Source of the DNA: Brassica napus | Lineage: Eukaryota > Streptophyta > Magnoliopsida > Brassicales > Brassicaceae | Assembly (NCBI RefSeq): GCF_020379485.1 | Contig: NC_063450.1 | Coordinates: forward strand, 26,140,137 to 26,204,136 | Direction: 5' to 3' | Length of the DNA stretch: 64,000 bases | Part shown: positions 46,300-56,785 of the stretch, one piece after another | Numbering within the stretch: position 1 is the stretch's first letter | Layout of the letters: each line of letters starts with the position of its first letter | Notes under the pieces: model-generated | Database searches by the model: none | The model's input: the letters and a program-made list of their open reading frames with translations, nothing else | What the model was told of the DNA's origin: nothing | Made by a program: the position numbers and the translations under genes

Positions 46300-47622
46300 T
46301 GATGTCTCGAGTTTTAACCCGATTATCTAACTGCAAGTGCACAGTAAAGTACGCAGTAGTAATACGGGATCGAATCCACAGGGACCGATGATCACACGTA
46401 GAGTTGCAGACAAGTTAATAGCTACAGCGAATCAAAATATATTTTTGATGGTTTTTATTTAATTTTCTCTAGTGTCACAAAGCATAAACAAGCATGTAAA
46501 AAGATGATTTAAACGATTTGAAAACTATTTTAAAACAAACGTTGGGCATTGGGAATTCTCAGGGATTTCTTTTTAATCAAGATACAATTAATGGAAGACA
46601 CAGGGATATATTAAGAACCGTCTAGAACTCAAACACGATATTAGAATTAACCTACTTCCGTAGCGCTAATTCTCTATGTTATAGAAATCTCCACACTAAC
46701 TTCCGCTGAGTTTCAATTTCTAAACAAGCATTAAGAACAGGTTCAATATGTTCACAAAGCGCAATAACATCAACTTCCGAGGGTTAAGGACACTTTGCTC
46801 ATCTAAAGTATTTTCGGAAGTTCAAACAATCACTTTCGGTGCATCAAACAATCTGAAATCATGAACTAAGTGATCAATTCAGTTCAAGCAGTAAGAAATC
46901 CATTAGATGAAGAACCAAAACGTAATCCCTTAGTCTACACACGTTTTATGGATCAAAACATCAAGAAATCCCCTATGAGAACCCCTAAACCCAACTAGAT
47001 GACTACTCACACATAACTAAGCAAGAACAAAACGATTTTGATGAAGAAAACATGATAAGATTGTATTAAAACAGAGTAAAGGTTCAGAAGATCTTCTCCA
47101 AATGGTTTTGAGATGAACTCCTTTACAAATCTTCACAAATCACACCAAAACAAGTACAAAACACTCAAATCTTCTCTCTAGAACTTGTAAATCTCCTCCT
47201 TGGTCGCCTCTGGTCTTTTCTGGGTCTCAAAGGTCGAGTTCTTTTCTGAATTATTGAGGGGAGTGGGTAAAAAGGAGTGAAAAGCTCGTTTGTGCGTGTG
47301 GAGCCCGTAGAGCCTGAGATCGGTCGATCCACATAGACCGGATCGGTCGATCTAGTGCATGAAAGTCTGAGATCGGTCGATCCACATTGAACGGATCGGT
47401 CGATCCCACGTCCTGTGCGATCATTACTTCATTCGGTCCATCGTTCGGTCTATCTTGCTTCTGAATAAATCCCGAATGCGTTCTTTTCTTTCAAGCTATC
47501 TAGTAACCTGCATATTACACTTAAGAACACCAAAACGCATCAAATAGACCAAAACATTAATTAAAACCGACCATTTAATTGCTCCAAAACGAGTTTAAAA
47601 CCGTTAAAAACACGGAATATCA
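46300..47622 (-). repeat. ATHILA element 1, 5' LTR (element sense)
   Basis: 1323 bp, same length as the other LTR and differing at about five visible positions. Motif copies at 47318, 47341, 47371 and 47394. It should contain the element promoter. Confidence 0.93.
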
Positions 47623-47627
47623 ATAGT
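47623..47627. repeat. ATAGT target duplication, right
   Basis: See 35460-35464. Confidence 0.9.
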
Positions 47628-47779
47628 AACAAAGTGCATAGAATCTCGAGAAGAAAGAAGACGAGGAAGTATGGAAATCCAAGGTTGTTGATCATTTCGG
47701 AAACATTCTACGATATCCTATAACGGCCGAGTAAGTTCATGAGTATCTCCTGGCCACCTAAAAATCCCAATATATATTA

Positions 47780-48082
47780 GCCCTGTTCGTTTCATTCTCG
47801 CGGCGGTTGCGACCAGCGACTGAAATTTCTTCATTGTTTTTTTCTTTAATGGTTGCTCGGAGGGAGGAGGAGAGACGCAGCGATCAAAAACTACACGGAT
47901 TCGGCAAATTCCGTTGACGCCAAAAATAACAGCGACCAATTATCTTCATTCTCTCTCCTCTGCGTCTTTCCTCTGCATCTTTCCTCTGCGTTTAAAAACT
48001 GATTCCGTTCAATTTTCTTCCCTCTTTTTCTTTAGAATTGACATCGCAGCCGCTGGTCGCGCGTTAATGAAAAGAACAGGGC
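47780..48082. mobile_element. 303-bp MITE with TA target
   Basis: Terminal inverted repeats GCCCTGTTCGTTTCATT and GCCCTGTTCTTTTCATT (one mismatch in 17) followed by related CGACCAGCG blocks, flanked by TA on both sides (47778-47779, 48083-48084). The TA duplication fits Tc1/mariner-type targets, though the end sequence itself also recalls hAT MITEs. Non-coding. Confidence 0.75.
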
Positions 48083-48126
48083 TATTGTGTGCTGCGACGA
48101 CAAGCAAAGAAACTAATAGTCCTATT

Positions 48127-48428
48127 AACAATAGAGTTTGAGCAAGACGTTTATTCGTTGCGAGGACTTCTAAACCATAAGTTATTGCTGAGAAACGTAA
48201 ACCACAGACGAAGAGGATCGGTTATTGAGACAAGTTGATGAAAAGTGACGTTGATAATCTATACATGAAGCAGAGCAAACAATAGAGTTTGAGGAAGCCG
48301 TTTATTAGTTGCTAGGACTTTGTTAAATAAGTCTTTGCTGAGAAGCGTAAACCACACACGAAGAGGATAGGTTATTGCGCACGAAGTTGATCAGTTCTGA
48401 CGTTGATAATCTATAAATGAAGCATAGA
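48127..48428. repeat. 151-bp tandem repeat, two copies
   Basis: ACAATAGAGTTTGAG...CGAAGAGGAT..GGTTATTG...GACGTTGATAATCTATA..ATGAAGCA occurs twice with period 151 and about 85 percent similarity by eye. No ORF spans it. Confidence 0.8.
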
Positions 48429-48483
48429 AAATCCTTAATGTTCATTACTCTGTTTTATTGGCCTCTGTTACATTAAACTCTGA

Positions 48484-48488
48484 TTTTT
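48484..48488. repeat. TTTTT target duplication (copia), left
   Basis: T5 before the left LTR; T5 follows the right LTR (53442-53446). Low complexity makes the exact length uncertain. Confidence 0.55.
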
Positions 48489-48680
48489 ATTAGGGATCCT
48501 TGTGTGACAAGGATCATATCGAATATTCCCATTGTTAAGATAAGGATAACTTCCATTATGTTAGGGATATTTCCTATTCTTGTTTCATGAAGATCTTCCT
48601 TTTCGGTTATATATATACATTTTAAACCCTATTCTAGTTCAATAAGAAGATATATTCAGATCACGAGTCCTTAGTTTACA
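48489..48680 (+). repeat. Copia 5' LTR
   Basis: 192 bp; ends TTAGTTTACA directly before the primer site. Confidence 0.9.
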
Positions 48681-48692
48681 TGGTATCAGAGC
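48681..48692 (+). promoter_or_regulatory. Copia primer-binding site
   Basis: TGGTATCAGAGC, complementary to the 3' end of initiator tRNA-Met and standard for plant copia elements. Confidence 0.92.
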
Positions 48693-48792
48693 ATAAATTT
48701 TTTGAGATCTAGAATTTTTCTGATTCGTGTTGAGATCTTCGAAGTTCGAAGACCTAAGTCGTGTTGCTGGTTCTCTGTGAGATTCAGTAAGT

Positions 48793-51700
48793 ATGGTTGA
48801 TGGGGATGAATCGTCGGCTATCAAGAATGGAACATCGGACAACGTCGGTGACGTTGGGAACAACAAGGCCACGCCTTACTCCCTCTTTGCATCCGACAAT
48901 CCGGGAGCTATGATCACGTCAGTGACGTTGACAGGAGAGAATTATAATGAATGGTCTAGTGAGATGACCAATGCTATTCGTGCAAAACGAAAGCTAGGGT
49001 TCATCGATGGTTCAATCGCGAAGCCGCTCGCAAACGATCCTAACTTGGAGCTTTGGCTCTCGGTTAACTCGATCATAGTGGGATGGATTCGTACATCCAT
49101 TGAACCCCGTGTGCGGTCTACTGTCACGTTCGTACAAGATTCTCATAAACTTTGGGAAAACTTGCGCAAACGGTTCTCGGTTGGAAATAAGGTGCGTGTG
49201 CACCGTCTGAAGGAACAGCTCGCCTCGTGTCGACAGGATGGACAACCTGTTATTGAGTTTTTTGGGCGCTTGTCCAAGTTGTGGGAAGAGATGGATATGT
49301 ACTCGCCTCTCCCAAGCTGCACCTGTTCAGCAGCTCCGGAGATAGAGAAAGCAAGAGAGGCGGAGAAGATGCATCAATTTGTAATGGGCCTTGATGAAGT
49401 GAGATTTGGTGGAATCTGTCAGTCGATTATTTCCTCCGACTCAGACCTTGACATTGGGGAGATATATGCTAAGATCATTCGAGAAGAACAGCGTCTTAAC
49501 TCGGCCAAAGATAGAGAGTCACAGCAGAGCGCGATTGGATTTGCAACCAAAAGTGAACCAGAGCAAGTCACTCGGCGTACAGGCTCTGTTGGTTCGGGAA
49601 GACGAACACAATGTGGCCACTGCGGGAGAACTGGGCATGATAAGACAAATTGTTGGCAACTCATCGGATTTCCTGACTGGTGGGAAGAACGTCAGCCCTC
49701 AAACAGAGGGAACACTAGAGGTAGTAGAGGTGGCGCTAGAGGAGGTCATGGTCGCGGGTCTTCTGGTTTCGATCGATCACGCAATACTGGAGCTCGGGTG
49801 AATAATGCTCATGCAACCACTTCGAACTCTTCTCCCTTTCCTGGCTTCACTGAAGAATAGTGAACATCTCTCTCTCAGATGATTACTGAAAGAACACGTT
49901 CATCGTCTGATAAGCTCTCTGGTAAGAATATACATGGTGATCTTATACTGGATACTGGAGCGTCTCACCATATGACAAGAGACTTTGCTTTGTTGGTAAA
50001 CACATCTGTTATTTCACCGTGTCCGGTTGGGTTCGCAGACGGCAATAAAACGTTTGCGACTCATGTTGGGAGTCTCCCTTTGACAGATCGTGTCACACTG
50101 GAGAAAGTTTTATTTGTGCCTAACCTAAACTGCTCCTTGATCTCTGTTTCAAAATTTTTGAAACAGACAAACTGCTTTGCTCTCCTTATTGATACAGTGT
50201 GTGTTTTGCAGGACCGTTTGACGAGGACCCTGATTGGAGCCGGTAGAGAGCGAGATGTGGTATACTATTTTCAAGATGTCATGGCTGCAAGGGTTCATCG
50301 TATGACTGGTTCAGTTGTCAGTTCACTCGATCAGTTTATGTGGCACCAACGGCTAGGACATCCGTCGTTCTCTATTATGTCGTCTTTACCTATGTTTTCT
50401 ACAAATAAAACTGCTGACCCAGGTCCATGTGACACTTGTTTTAGGGCAAAGCAGACTCGCGAAGTTTTCTTTAATAGTTCTAATAAAACTAAAGAGTGTT
50501 TTGATATGATTAATTGTGACGTATAGGGACCGTATCGAACTCGTTCTTCGAGTGGTGCAGTTTATTTCTTGACTATTGTAGACGACTATTCTAGAGTGGT
50601 ATGGACATACCTGCTTCTCGAGAAATCTGAAGTGAAAATTGTCCTTCAAAACTTTTGTACCATGACGCATAAACAGTTTGGAAAACAAGTCAAGATCGTG
50701 CGATCTGATAATGGTACAGAGTTTACTTGTCTTGGAAGCTATTTTCGAGAACATGGCGTGTTACACCAGACGTCATGTGTTGGAACGCCTCAGCAGAATG
50801 GGCGTGTTGAAAGGAAACACAGACACATCTTGAACGTGTCTCGAGCATTGTTATTTCAGAGCAAGCTACCTGTTAAGTTTTGGGGTGAAGCGGTTATGAC
50901 AGCGGCTCACTTAATAAATAGAACGCCTACAAAGGTGCTTCAAGGGCGTTCTCCGTATGAGATGTTGCATGGAACGAAACCACAGTATGATCACCTTCAG
51001 GTCTTTGGGAGCTTGTACTATACGCACCATCGTTCTCGTGATAGAGACAAATTCGGACCAAGAAGTCGGCGACGCATTTTCACTAGGTATCCATTTGGTC
51101 AGAAAGGATGGAAGGTCTACGATTTAGACAAGAAGGAGTTCCTCATAAGTCGAGATGTTGTTTTCTATGAAACTGAATTCCTGATGGCCTCTGTTCCAGT
51201 TTTGCCGCGGGAATCCCTCTCCTCTCCGACTGCTTATTCTGACGATGATTGGCTTTTCCAAACAGAGTCGGAGTTGATCTTAGACGAAAGGGGGAGCGCT
51301 GATACCTCCCGTGACCATGAACATATTGCAGAAGACGCTCCGCCTTTGAGTACTCATGATGTTCCGCCTTTGAGTACTTTCACCGGAACATAGCATACAC
51401 CATCATCTCCTGCATCACTGACAGTTGTTTCTGACACTTCGGTTACTGATCAGCTGTCTAGTTCTCCAGAAGAAGTGTTAGGACGTGGACAACGTGTTCG
51501 AGCTCCTCCTGTTAAGTTTCAAGACTATGTTGCTTACACTACAGTCTGCATTCAAGATACCCATCTCGCTCCTACTCCTACGGTTCCGTCAGTGTTGTCT
51601 GATTCGGTCTCAGGTAAGACACCGTATCACTTGGTTGAATATCTATCTGATTTACCTTTCTCACCTTCGCATCGAGCATTTCTTGTGGCAGTAGATGCAT

Positions 51701-53241
51701 GTGTGATCCCGAAAAGTTACTCAGAAGCTGTTAAACAAAAATTCTGGCGTGTAGCCGTTAAAGACGAAGTTGTTGCACTTGAGGACCAAGGCACTTGGGA
51801 TGTTACTGATCTCCCGCCAGGAAAAGTCGCCTTAGGATCACATTGGATCTTCACAATCAAATACAACTCTGATGGGACAATTAAGAGACATAAGGCGCGA
51901 CTTGTAGTTCGGAGAAACCATCAAATAGAAGGTGAAGATTTCAATGAAACCTTTGCACCGGTGGTTAAAATGACCACTGTTCGTGCTCTTCTTCGTATTG
52001 TTGCAGCTAAGAAATGAGAGATTCATCAAATGGATGTCCATAATGCCTTTCTTCATGGTGATCTTGAAGAAGAAGTGTACATGAAGTTTCCTCCAGGGTT
52101 CTCTCACTCAGATCCGACAAAAATATGTCGGTTAAGGAAGTCTTTGTATGGTCTCCGACAAGCACCTCGTTGTTGGTTTGCCAAGCTCTCACATGCGCTA
52201 ATTAAATTCGGTTTCGAGCAGTCCTACGAAGACTATTCATTGTTCTCATTTATCAAAGGGGACATCGAGATTCGTGTTCTCAAATATGTTGATGACTTGG
52301 TCATTGCAAGCAACAACTTGGATCGTCTAGAAAAATTCAAAGCTTATTTGGGTACATGCTTTCACATGAAAGATTTGGGAAGATTAAAATATTTTTTAGG
52401 CATTGAAGTAGCTCGGTCTGACGAAGGCATCTTCCTCTCTCAACGGAAGTATGTTCTTGATATTGTTGCTGAAACAGGCTTGCTTGGATCCAAGCCGGCT
52501 GGTACGCCTATGGAGCAAAATCACCACCTCGCTTCTGATGATGGTCCAATGTTCCCTGATCCGTGTCAATACCGTCGTTTGATTGGAAGACTTGTATACC
52601 TTGCGATTTCCCGTCCTGAGTTGTCTTACTCGATTCACTTGCTATCTCAGTTCATGCAAACTCCTCGTCAAGCTCATTGGGACGCAGCTTTACGCGTCGT
52701 GCGTTTCCTTAAAGGGTCCCCTAGTCAAGAGATTCTTTTAAAGTCTGATAGTAATCTTGAACTATCTATCTACTGTGATGCAGATTGGCAGTCGTGTCCT
52801 CTAACGCGTCGCTCACTCAGTTCGTATGTGGTTCTTCTTGGTGGCTCTCCTATTGACTGGAAGACTAAGAAACAGGACACAGTCTCTCACTCGTCAGCTG
52901 AAGCTGAATATCGTGCAATGGCAGCGGCAGTTCGCGAAATGAAGTGGATTGTTCCTCTTGTCAAAGACCTCGGCATTACACCGTCCACGCCCGTGCCATT
53001 TTATTGTGATAATCAGGCTGCAATTCACATTGCATCAAATCATGTGTTTCACGAAAGCACTAAGCATATTGAACGAGACTGTCATAGCGTCCGCGATGCT
53101 GCCAAAGCGGGTCTCATCACAATGCGTCATGTTCGTACAAAGGATCAACTAGCTGAAATCCTTACCAAAGCCCTTGGTCGACCTCAGTTTGAGTTCTTAT
53201 TGTCCAAGGTGGGAGTTCAGAATCTTCACTCTCCAACTTGA
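48793..53241 (+). pseudogene. Copia gag-pol: one frame, five nonsense codons
   Basis: Domains in order: gag (GENYNEWSSEMTNAIRAKRK from about 48937), zinc knuckle CGHCGRTGHDKTNCW (49612-49656), protease LDTGASHHMT (49948 on), pre-integrase finger and integrase (IVDDYSRVVW, SDNGTEF, GTPQQNGRVERKH), reverse transcriptase (DVHNAFLHGDLEEEVYMKF, YVDDLVIAS at about 52289), RNase H (YCDADWQSC, SSAEAEYRAM). All segments lie in frame 1. Stops are TAG 49858, TGA 49861, TAG 50524, TAG 51391 and TGA 52015. Each can be derived from a Gln or Trp codon by a single C-to-T or G-to-A change. No indel breaks the frame over 4.4 kb. Confidence 0.92.
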
Positions 53242-53249
53242 GGGGGAGT
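53239..53249 (+). promoter_or_regulatory. Copia polypurine tract
   Basis: TGAGGGGGAGT immediately before the 3' LTR, overlapping the pol stop codon. Confidence 0.88.
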
Positions 53250-53441
53250 ATTAGGGATCCTTGTGTGACAAGGATCATATCGAATATTCCCATTGTTAAG
53301 ATAAGGATAACTTCCATTATGTTAGGGATATTTCCCATTCTTGTTTCATGAAGATCTTCCTTTTCGGTTGTATATATACATTGTAAACCCTATTCTAGTT
53401 CAATAAGAAGATATATTCAGATCACGAGTCCTTAGTTTACA
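53250..53441 (+). repeat. Copia 3' LTR
   Basis: 192 bp, differing from the 5' LTR at three positions by eye (near 53333, 53370 and 53384). Confidence 0.9.
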
Positions 53442-53574
53442 TTTTTATATTTATTGGATTCGGACACAGCATTGAAAAATTCAGTGATTGGTATCGTGTT
53501 CCAGACATATTTCAACTCGGGTTGTCATATAAAAATGTTTCGTTTATGTAGCTTATGTTGTTTCGTCAAAAAAC

Positions 53575-53871
53575 ATGAAGGTTTTCATCATAGCGGAGAA
53601 ACTAGCAGATACAGCGAGGAAGCGTGAAACGAGAAGAAGAATAGGCGGGACCATTGTCGCTGAGAGGCTTAAGGTTTGGAAAGAGTACAACGACAGCAAA
53701 GAACAAGCTTCTTACCCCATGAAGCGGAAATTACCAATATATTGATCCAAGAAATGCTGCATTGAAGGAAAAGAAGGGTCGGAGAATGTTCAGTGTAGTT
53801 TCAGGGAAGTTAAGACTATTTTTACAAGTCCAAGACGGACTGTTGTAGTTAGGTTAACTGCTTCAGTATAG
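53575..53871 (+). pseudogene. DREB2-like AP2/ERF transcription factor relic
   Basis: The frame from ATG 53575 contains RKRETRRRIGGTIVAERLKV then WKEYND, close to the basic nuclear-localisation and VAERLKRWKEYN block of DREB2 stress regulators. After TGA at 53743-53745 the same frame gives SKKCCIEGKEGSENVQCSFR, the segment that leads into the AP2 DNA-binding domain. The AP2 domain itself is missing; the frame drifts and ends at TAG 53869. DREB2 proteins activate drought and heat genes in the nucleus; this relic cannot bind DNA. The copia element lies 134 bp upstream. Confidence 0.78.
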
Positions 53872-54742
53872 CTTCGGTGTAGCTTCGGTGTCTTCTTACG
53901 TGTGTGTGAAGTTCATGCACCTACGTTGTTGGCCAACTAAATTTGGAACGGAAGATTTTTTTTGTATTTAAAAAATGCACGTCGGAAATTAAACAAACCG
54001 TGATTCAATTAATAATAAACAAACCGAATAAAACCAACATGATTGCTTGGTCCGAATTTAATTGTTTTGAGTGATTTGAAAGGTAATTTAATGATAGCAA
54101 AGAGCATATATTTGACGTTTTTAAGTTATGGTAATATATAGATATTAGAGTGATCCGCAAGGTAAAAATATCTAATCTATTAAAACATGGTCCTATTTTT
54201 ATCTACTCAAGAAAGTTCATTTTAAATTTTGGACTCTTTCGGTTTCCTTACTAGGCTACCTTATACATTGGACCCGTATAAGTTTGTTATCATAATAACT
54301 ATATACACGCTTCCTAAATAACATAACCGGTTCACTTTAACTATACCAACATCTAATATACCAAACCCTTCCGAAATTAAATGAAATGTTAAATAAATAA
54401 CACAACTGTTGACTCTACCGTACAAAACCAACCAAACTTAGACCATATATTATTAGATATAATAACTTTAATGTCAGATTATGAATTATTTGGGTCATCT
54501 TTCAACGTACAGAACATTCCAATAGGTGAAAAAAACAATTTAACCCCACAATATACATTGCATACAAGCTACTCTCATATAGAGTTTTGATCATGTTCAC
54601 TGTTTAGATTACATATGTTTAGTCTGATCTATTAAAACCAAAATTTCAATTAAACACTTCCAGTCATATCAATGATCTTATTCGGATAGTTTTAGATTAT
54701 AAATCATAGACTAAAATACTCTAACTGTTATAAATCATTAAG
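53872..54742. other. Intergenic with a possible Helitron 5' end
   Basis: AT-rich, no gene. A|TCTAATCTATTAAAACATGG at 54171 has the A/TC..TATTAAAA form of crucifer Helitron 5' ends, but no matching CTRR hairpin end was recognised downstream. Confidence 0.35.
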
Positions 54743-55017
54743 TGGATGGCCCATAACCGGCCCGGTCCATAACCGGCCCATACCTAGAAAGACATGGCCG
54801 AAACCCTAGAGAGAGAGAAGAGAGAGAGGCGGCCGACTAAGGAGAGAGAGGCAGCCAACTTAGGGTTTCCATATTACTAGTTTTCCTATTCCTTGTTGGT
54901 TTATGATTTGTAATCTTTCCATTTATGTATTTCCATTTAAACTCCTTTGTAACCCTTATATAAAGGGATGTATTATTCATTAATAAAACACACAGAATTC
55001 CCCATTCTTTTACAACA
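54743..55017 (+). mobile_element. Copia-type LTR remnant
   Basis: Starts TGGATGGCCCATAACC, has CTTATATAAAGGG (TATA-like, 54955) and AATAAAAC near 54983, and ends TTTTACAACA. It is followed by CGTTATCAGCACGA, a sequence found as the primer-site region of some plant copia elements. No second LTR or coding region is present here; about 240 bp of leader follow and then the second ATHILA-type element begins, so this is a truncated or interrupted copy. Confidence 0.55.
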
Positions 55018-55019
55018 CG

Positions 55020-55031
55020 TTATCAGCACGA
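55020..55031 (+). promoter_or_regulatory. Putative primer site of copia remnant
   Basis: TTATCAGCACGA, three bases after the LTR end; assigned by position and similarity to known plant copia leaders. Confidence 0.45.
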
Positions 55032-55259
55032 TTGTCCTCTGCAATCTGAGCCTAAATCGCCAACCCCTTAAACCTAACATAGCCGGCAACTTACCTAAGA
55101 ACCCTAATCTGTTCTTGCTTGTGTTCTGGCTTGCAACTATCCGATCAGCTAAAACCCTAAAGCGTTCCTGATCCTAGACGTCCTTGATATCTTGCATATT
55201 TCTATTGTTTTATCCATTCACCCATGTGCATTTTGATCATATAGATTAGGATTTAGCCA

Positions 55260-56659
55260 TGGTTAGGTTGTATTTTGCATACATGAGTCCTTATCAGGTA
55301 TTGGAGTACCACATGGAGTTCTTGGAGACATTTGGGTGCATTTGGAGTTCAAAAGAAGTGTTTAAAGTGATCATTGGGCGAGCAGCGCATGGGAGCGACC
55401 GTTCCGAAGCGACACCATCAAGTCGCTCTGATCTCCCTACCGGAGCGACCTTACCAGAGTGACAGGGAGGAGTCGCTCGCGTTTTCATCACTCGGAGACG
55501 CGAGAACGAGTCCGGAGCGACCAGTCCGGAGCGACACCATCAAGTCGCTCTGATCTCCCTATCAGAGCGACCTTACCAGAGCGACAGGGAAGACTCGCTC
55601 GCGTTTTCATCACCCGGAGACGCGAGAACGAGTCCGGAGCGGCCTCTCGCAGCGACACAGCGAGGTCGTTCCCGAAGCATGGAGCGACTTGTCGGAGCGA
55701 CGAGCCGAGGTCGCTGCGCGTCTTATTTCTGCTCGAACTTATGATTTCTCAAGGGCCTTTTGGTCATTTCATTATGCACGTTTTTATTTTCTAAACCTAT
55801 GTTTTAATACTCTGTAAGCCACCAGAAGGCAGATCATCTTTGTTCTTAAGAAAAACCACCAAAAACCTTTGGAAAGTCATCTCTTGAATCAATTGATCAG
55901 TTTTGTTATTGAAATTTTGTGTTCTTATATCTATTTTCTGTGTTTCTCTACATGATTAATCTGAAATCCAACATGGGTTTAAGAGGAATCATGGAGATTA
56001 GTGAGTAATCACCTTTTAAATTCATGGGTTAGGGAGATTAAGGGTGATTAGGTTAGAGCTAGGATGTTTTAGTGTAGATTATTCATATTTCCTTGCTAAC
56101 AGAGTGAACATAATGCATTTTCTGAGTTGGCCACTCAGTTGTTGATCCTTAGGCATTTCTCACCCGAAAGGTGTTCGAGGAAATGCCCGAGACAACTCTT
56201 CGAAGTTTTTAGCATACTTTGCCAAAGACATTTGTTGTTAGAGGTGCTAAGATAGCCATTGGACTTGCTAGTTATGATTGCTTTCATATTATTCAACCAA
56301 AGACATTTGATGTTTGAATTGTGTTAGTAAATGAACATTCATCTAGACATAGAGTTTGTTTAGGATAGTGTCTAAGCTTAAGGTTGATAGTTTGATTGAT
56401 CGTTTGCCATCCTTAGTTCGAAACTTGATCACCCGAGGTCTAATCCCTATATCCATGAGTTCTCTTTTCCCATAGTTAAGAAAATATCATTTAGTTATTC
56501 CTTTTAGTTAGTTACAGTTTAAAAACCCATCTAAATCATTGGTTGCACTTAGATTAAGTGATTACTTGCATTCTCGGTGCTTTGATATCTCTCAGAACTG
56601 GTTCGACAATCACTATACTACAACATTTATCTTAGGAGCCTTGAAAACTCCTAACATCA
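55260..56659 (+). repeat. ATHILA element 2, 5' LTR
   Basis: The end is clear (CCTAACATCA, four bases before the primer site). The start is inferred from the complementary TGGTTAGG at 55260 and could be off by tens of bases. It holds a hairpin array at 55385-55720. Confidence 0.6.
55385..55720 (+). repeat. Hairpin array in LTR of element 2
   Basis: Six units of the form (G)AGCGAC-8nt-GTCGCTC (7-bp arms), e.g. starting 55407, 55455, 55529, 55577, 55652 and 55696, inside a 122-bp direct repeat (two copies, 55411 and 55533 as matching points). It is CpG-rich against an AT-rich surrounding. Confidence 0.85.
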
Positions 56660-56662
56660 AAT

Positions 56663-56675
56663 TGGCGCCGTTGCC
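56663..56675 (+). promoter_or_regulatory. Primer-binding site of element 2
   Basis: TGGCGCCGTTGCC, matching the same Asp-type tRNA end as element 1 but shorter (the following bases AAATT diverge). Confidence 0.8.
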
Positions 56676-56785
56676 AAATTCTGAGTAGATTTAAACATTG
56701 AGATTTAGTCAATTGCTTGAGGCTAAGTCATTTTTATTTTCTTTCGTTACTGATTCTTTTTCACCTCCCTTTAATCTACATGTGT

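Larger units (their letters stand above)
35465..47622 (-). mobile_element. Complete ATHILA-type Ty3 retrotransposon (element 1)
   Basis: A 12,158-bp element, minus orientation. LTRs of 1323 bp each (35465-36787 and 46300-47622) begin TGATGTCTCGAG and end GGAATATCA. The 5-bp target duplication is ATAGT. The order in element sense is LTR, Asp-tRNA-like primer site, gag-pol, ATHILA ORF, polypurine tract, LTR. Both ORFs are open. By eye the LTRs differ at about five positions (near 35874, 35881, 36076, 36320 and 36369 against the right copy), which points to recent insertion. Confidence 0.95.
48489..53441 (+). mobile_element. Ty1/copia retrotransposon, complete but mutated
   Basis: 4953 bp: 192-bp LTRs (48489-48680 and 53250-53441) with three visible differences, an iMet-type primer site, a single-frame gag-pol region, a polypurine tract and the second LTR. 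LTRs start ATTAGGGATCC (TATTAGG if the shared T is counted) rather than the usual TG, and end TTTACA. TATA-like TTATATATATAC at 48607. Five nonsense codons inactivate it. Confidence 0.92.

Noticed and set aside
35465..47622. Possible endogenous pararetrovirus
   Set aside because: LTRs, Asp-tRNA-type primer site, integrase and target duplication identify a Ty3/ATHILA retrotransposon; no movement-protein or caulimovirus features.
54623..54640. Second Helitron-like 5' end (TCTGATCTATTAAAAC)
   Set aside because: It is preceded by G, not A, and has no matching 3' end; probably chance similarity or a degenerate copy.
55294..55794. Arg/Ser-rich frames across the LTR array
   Set aside because: They are translations of the GAGCGAC hairpin repeat; the LTR is not expected to code.
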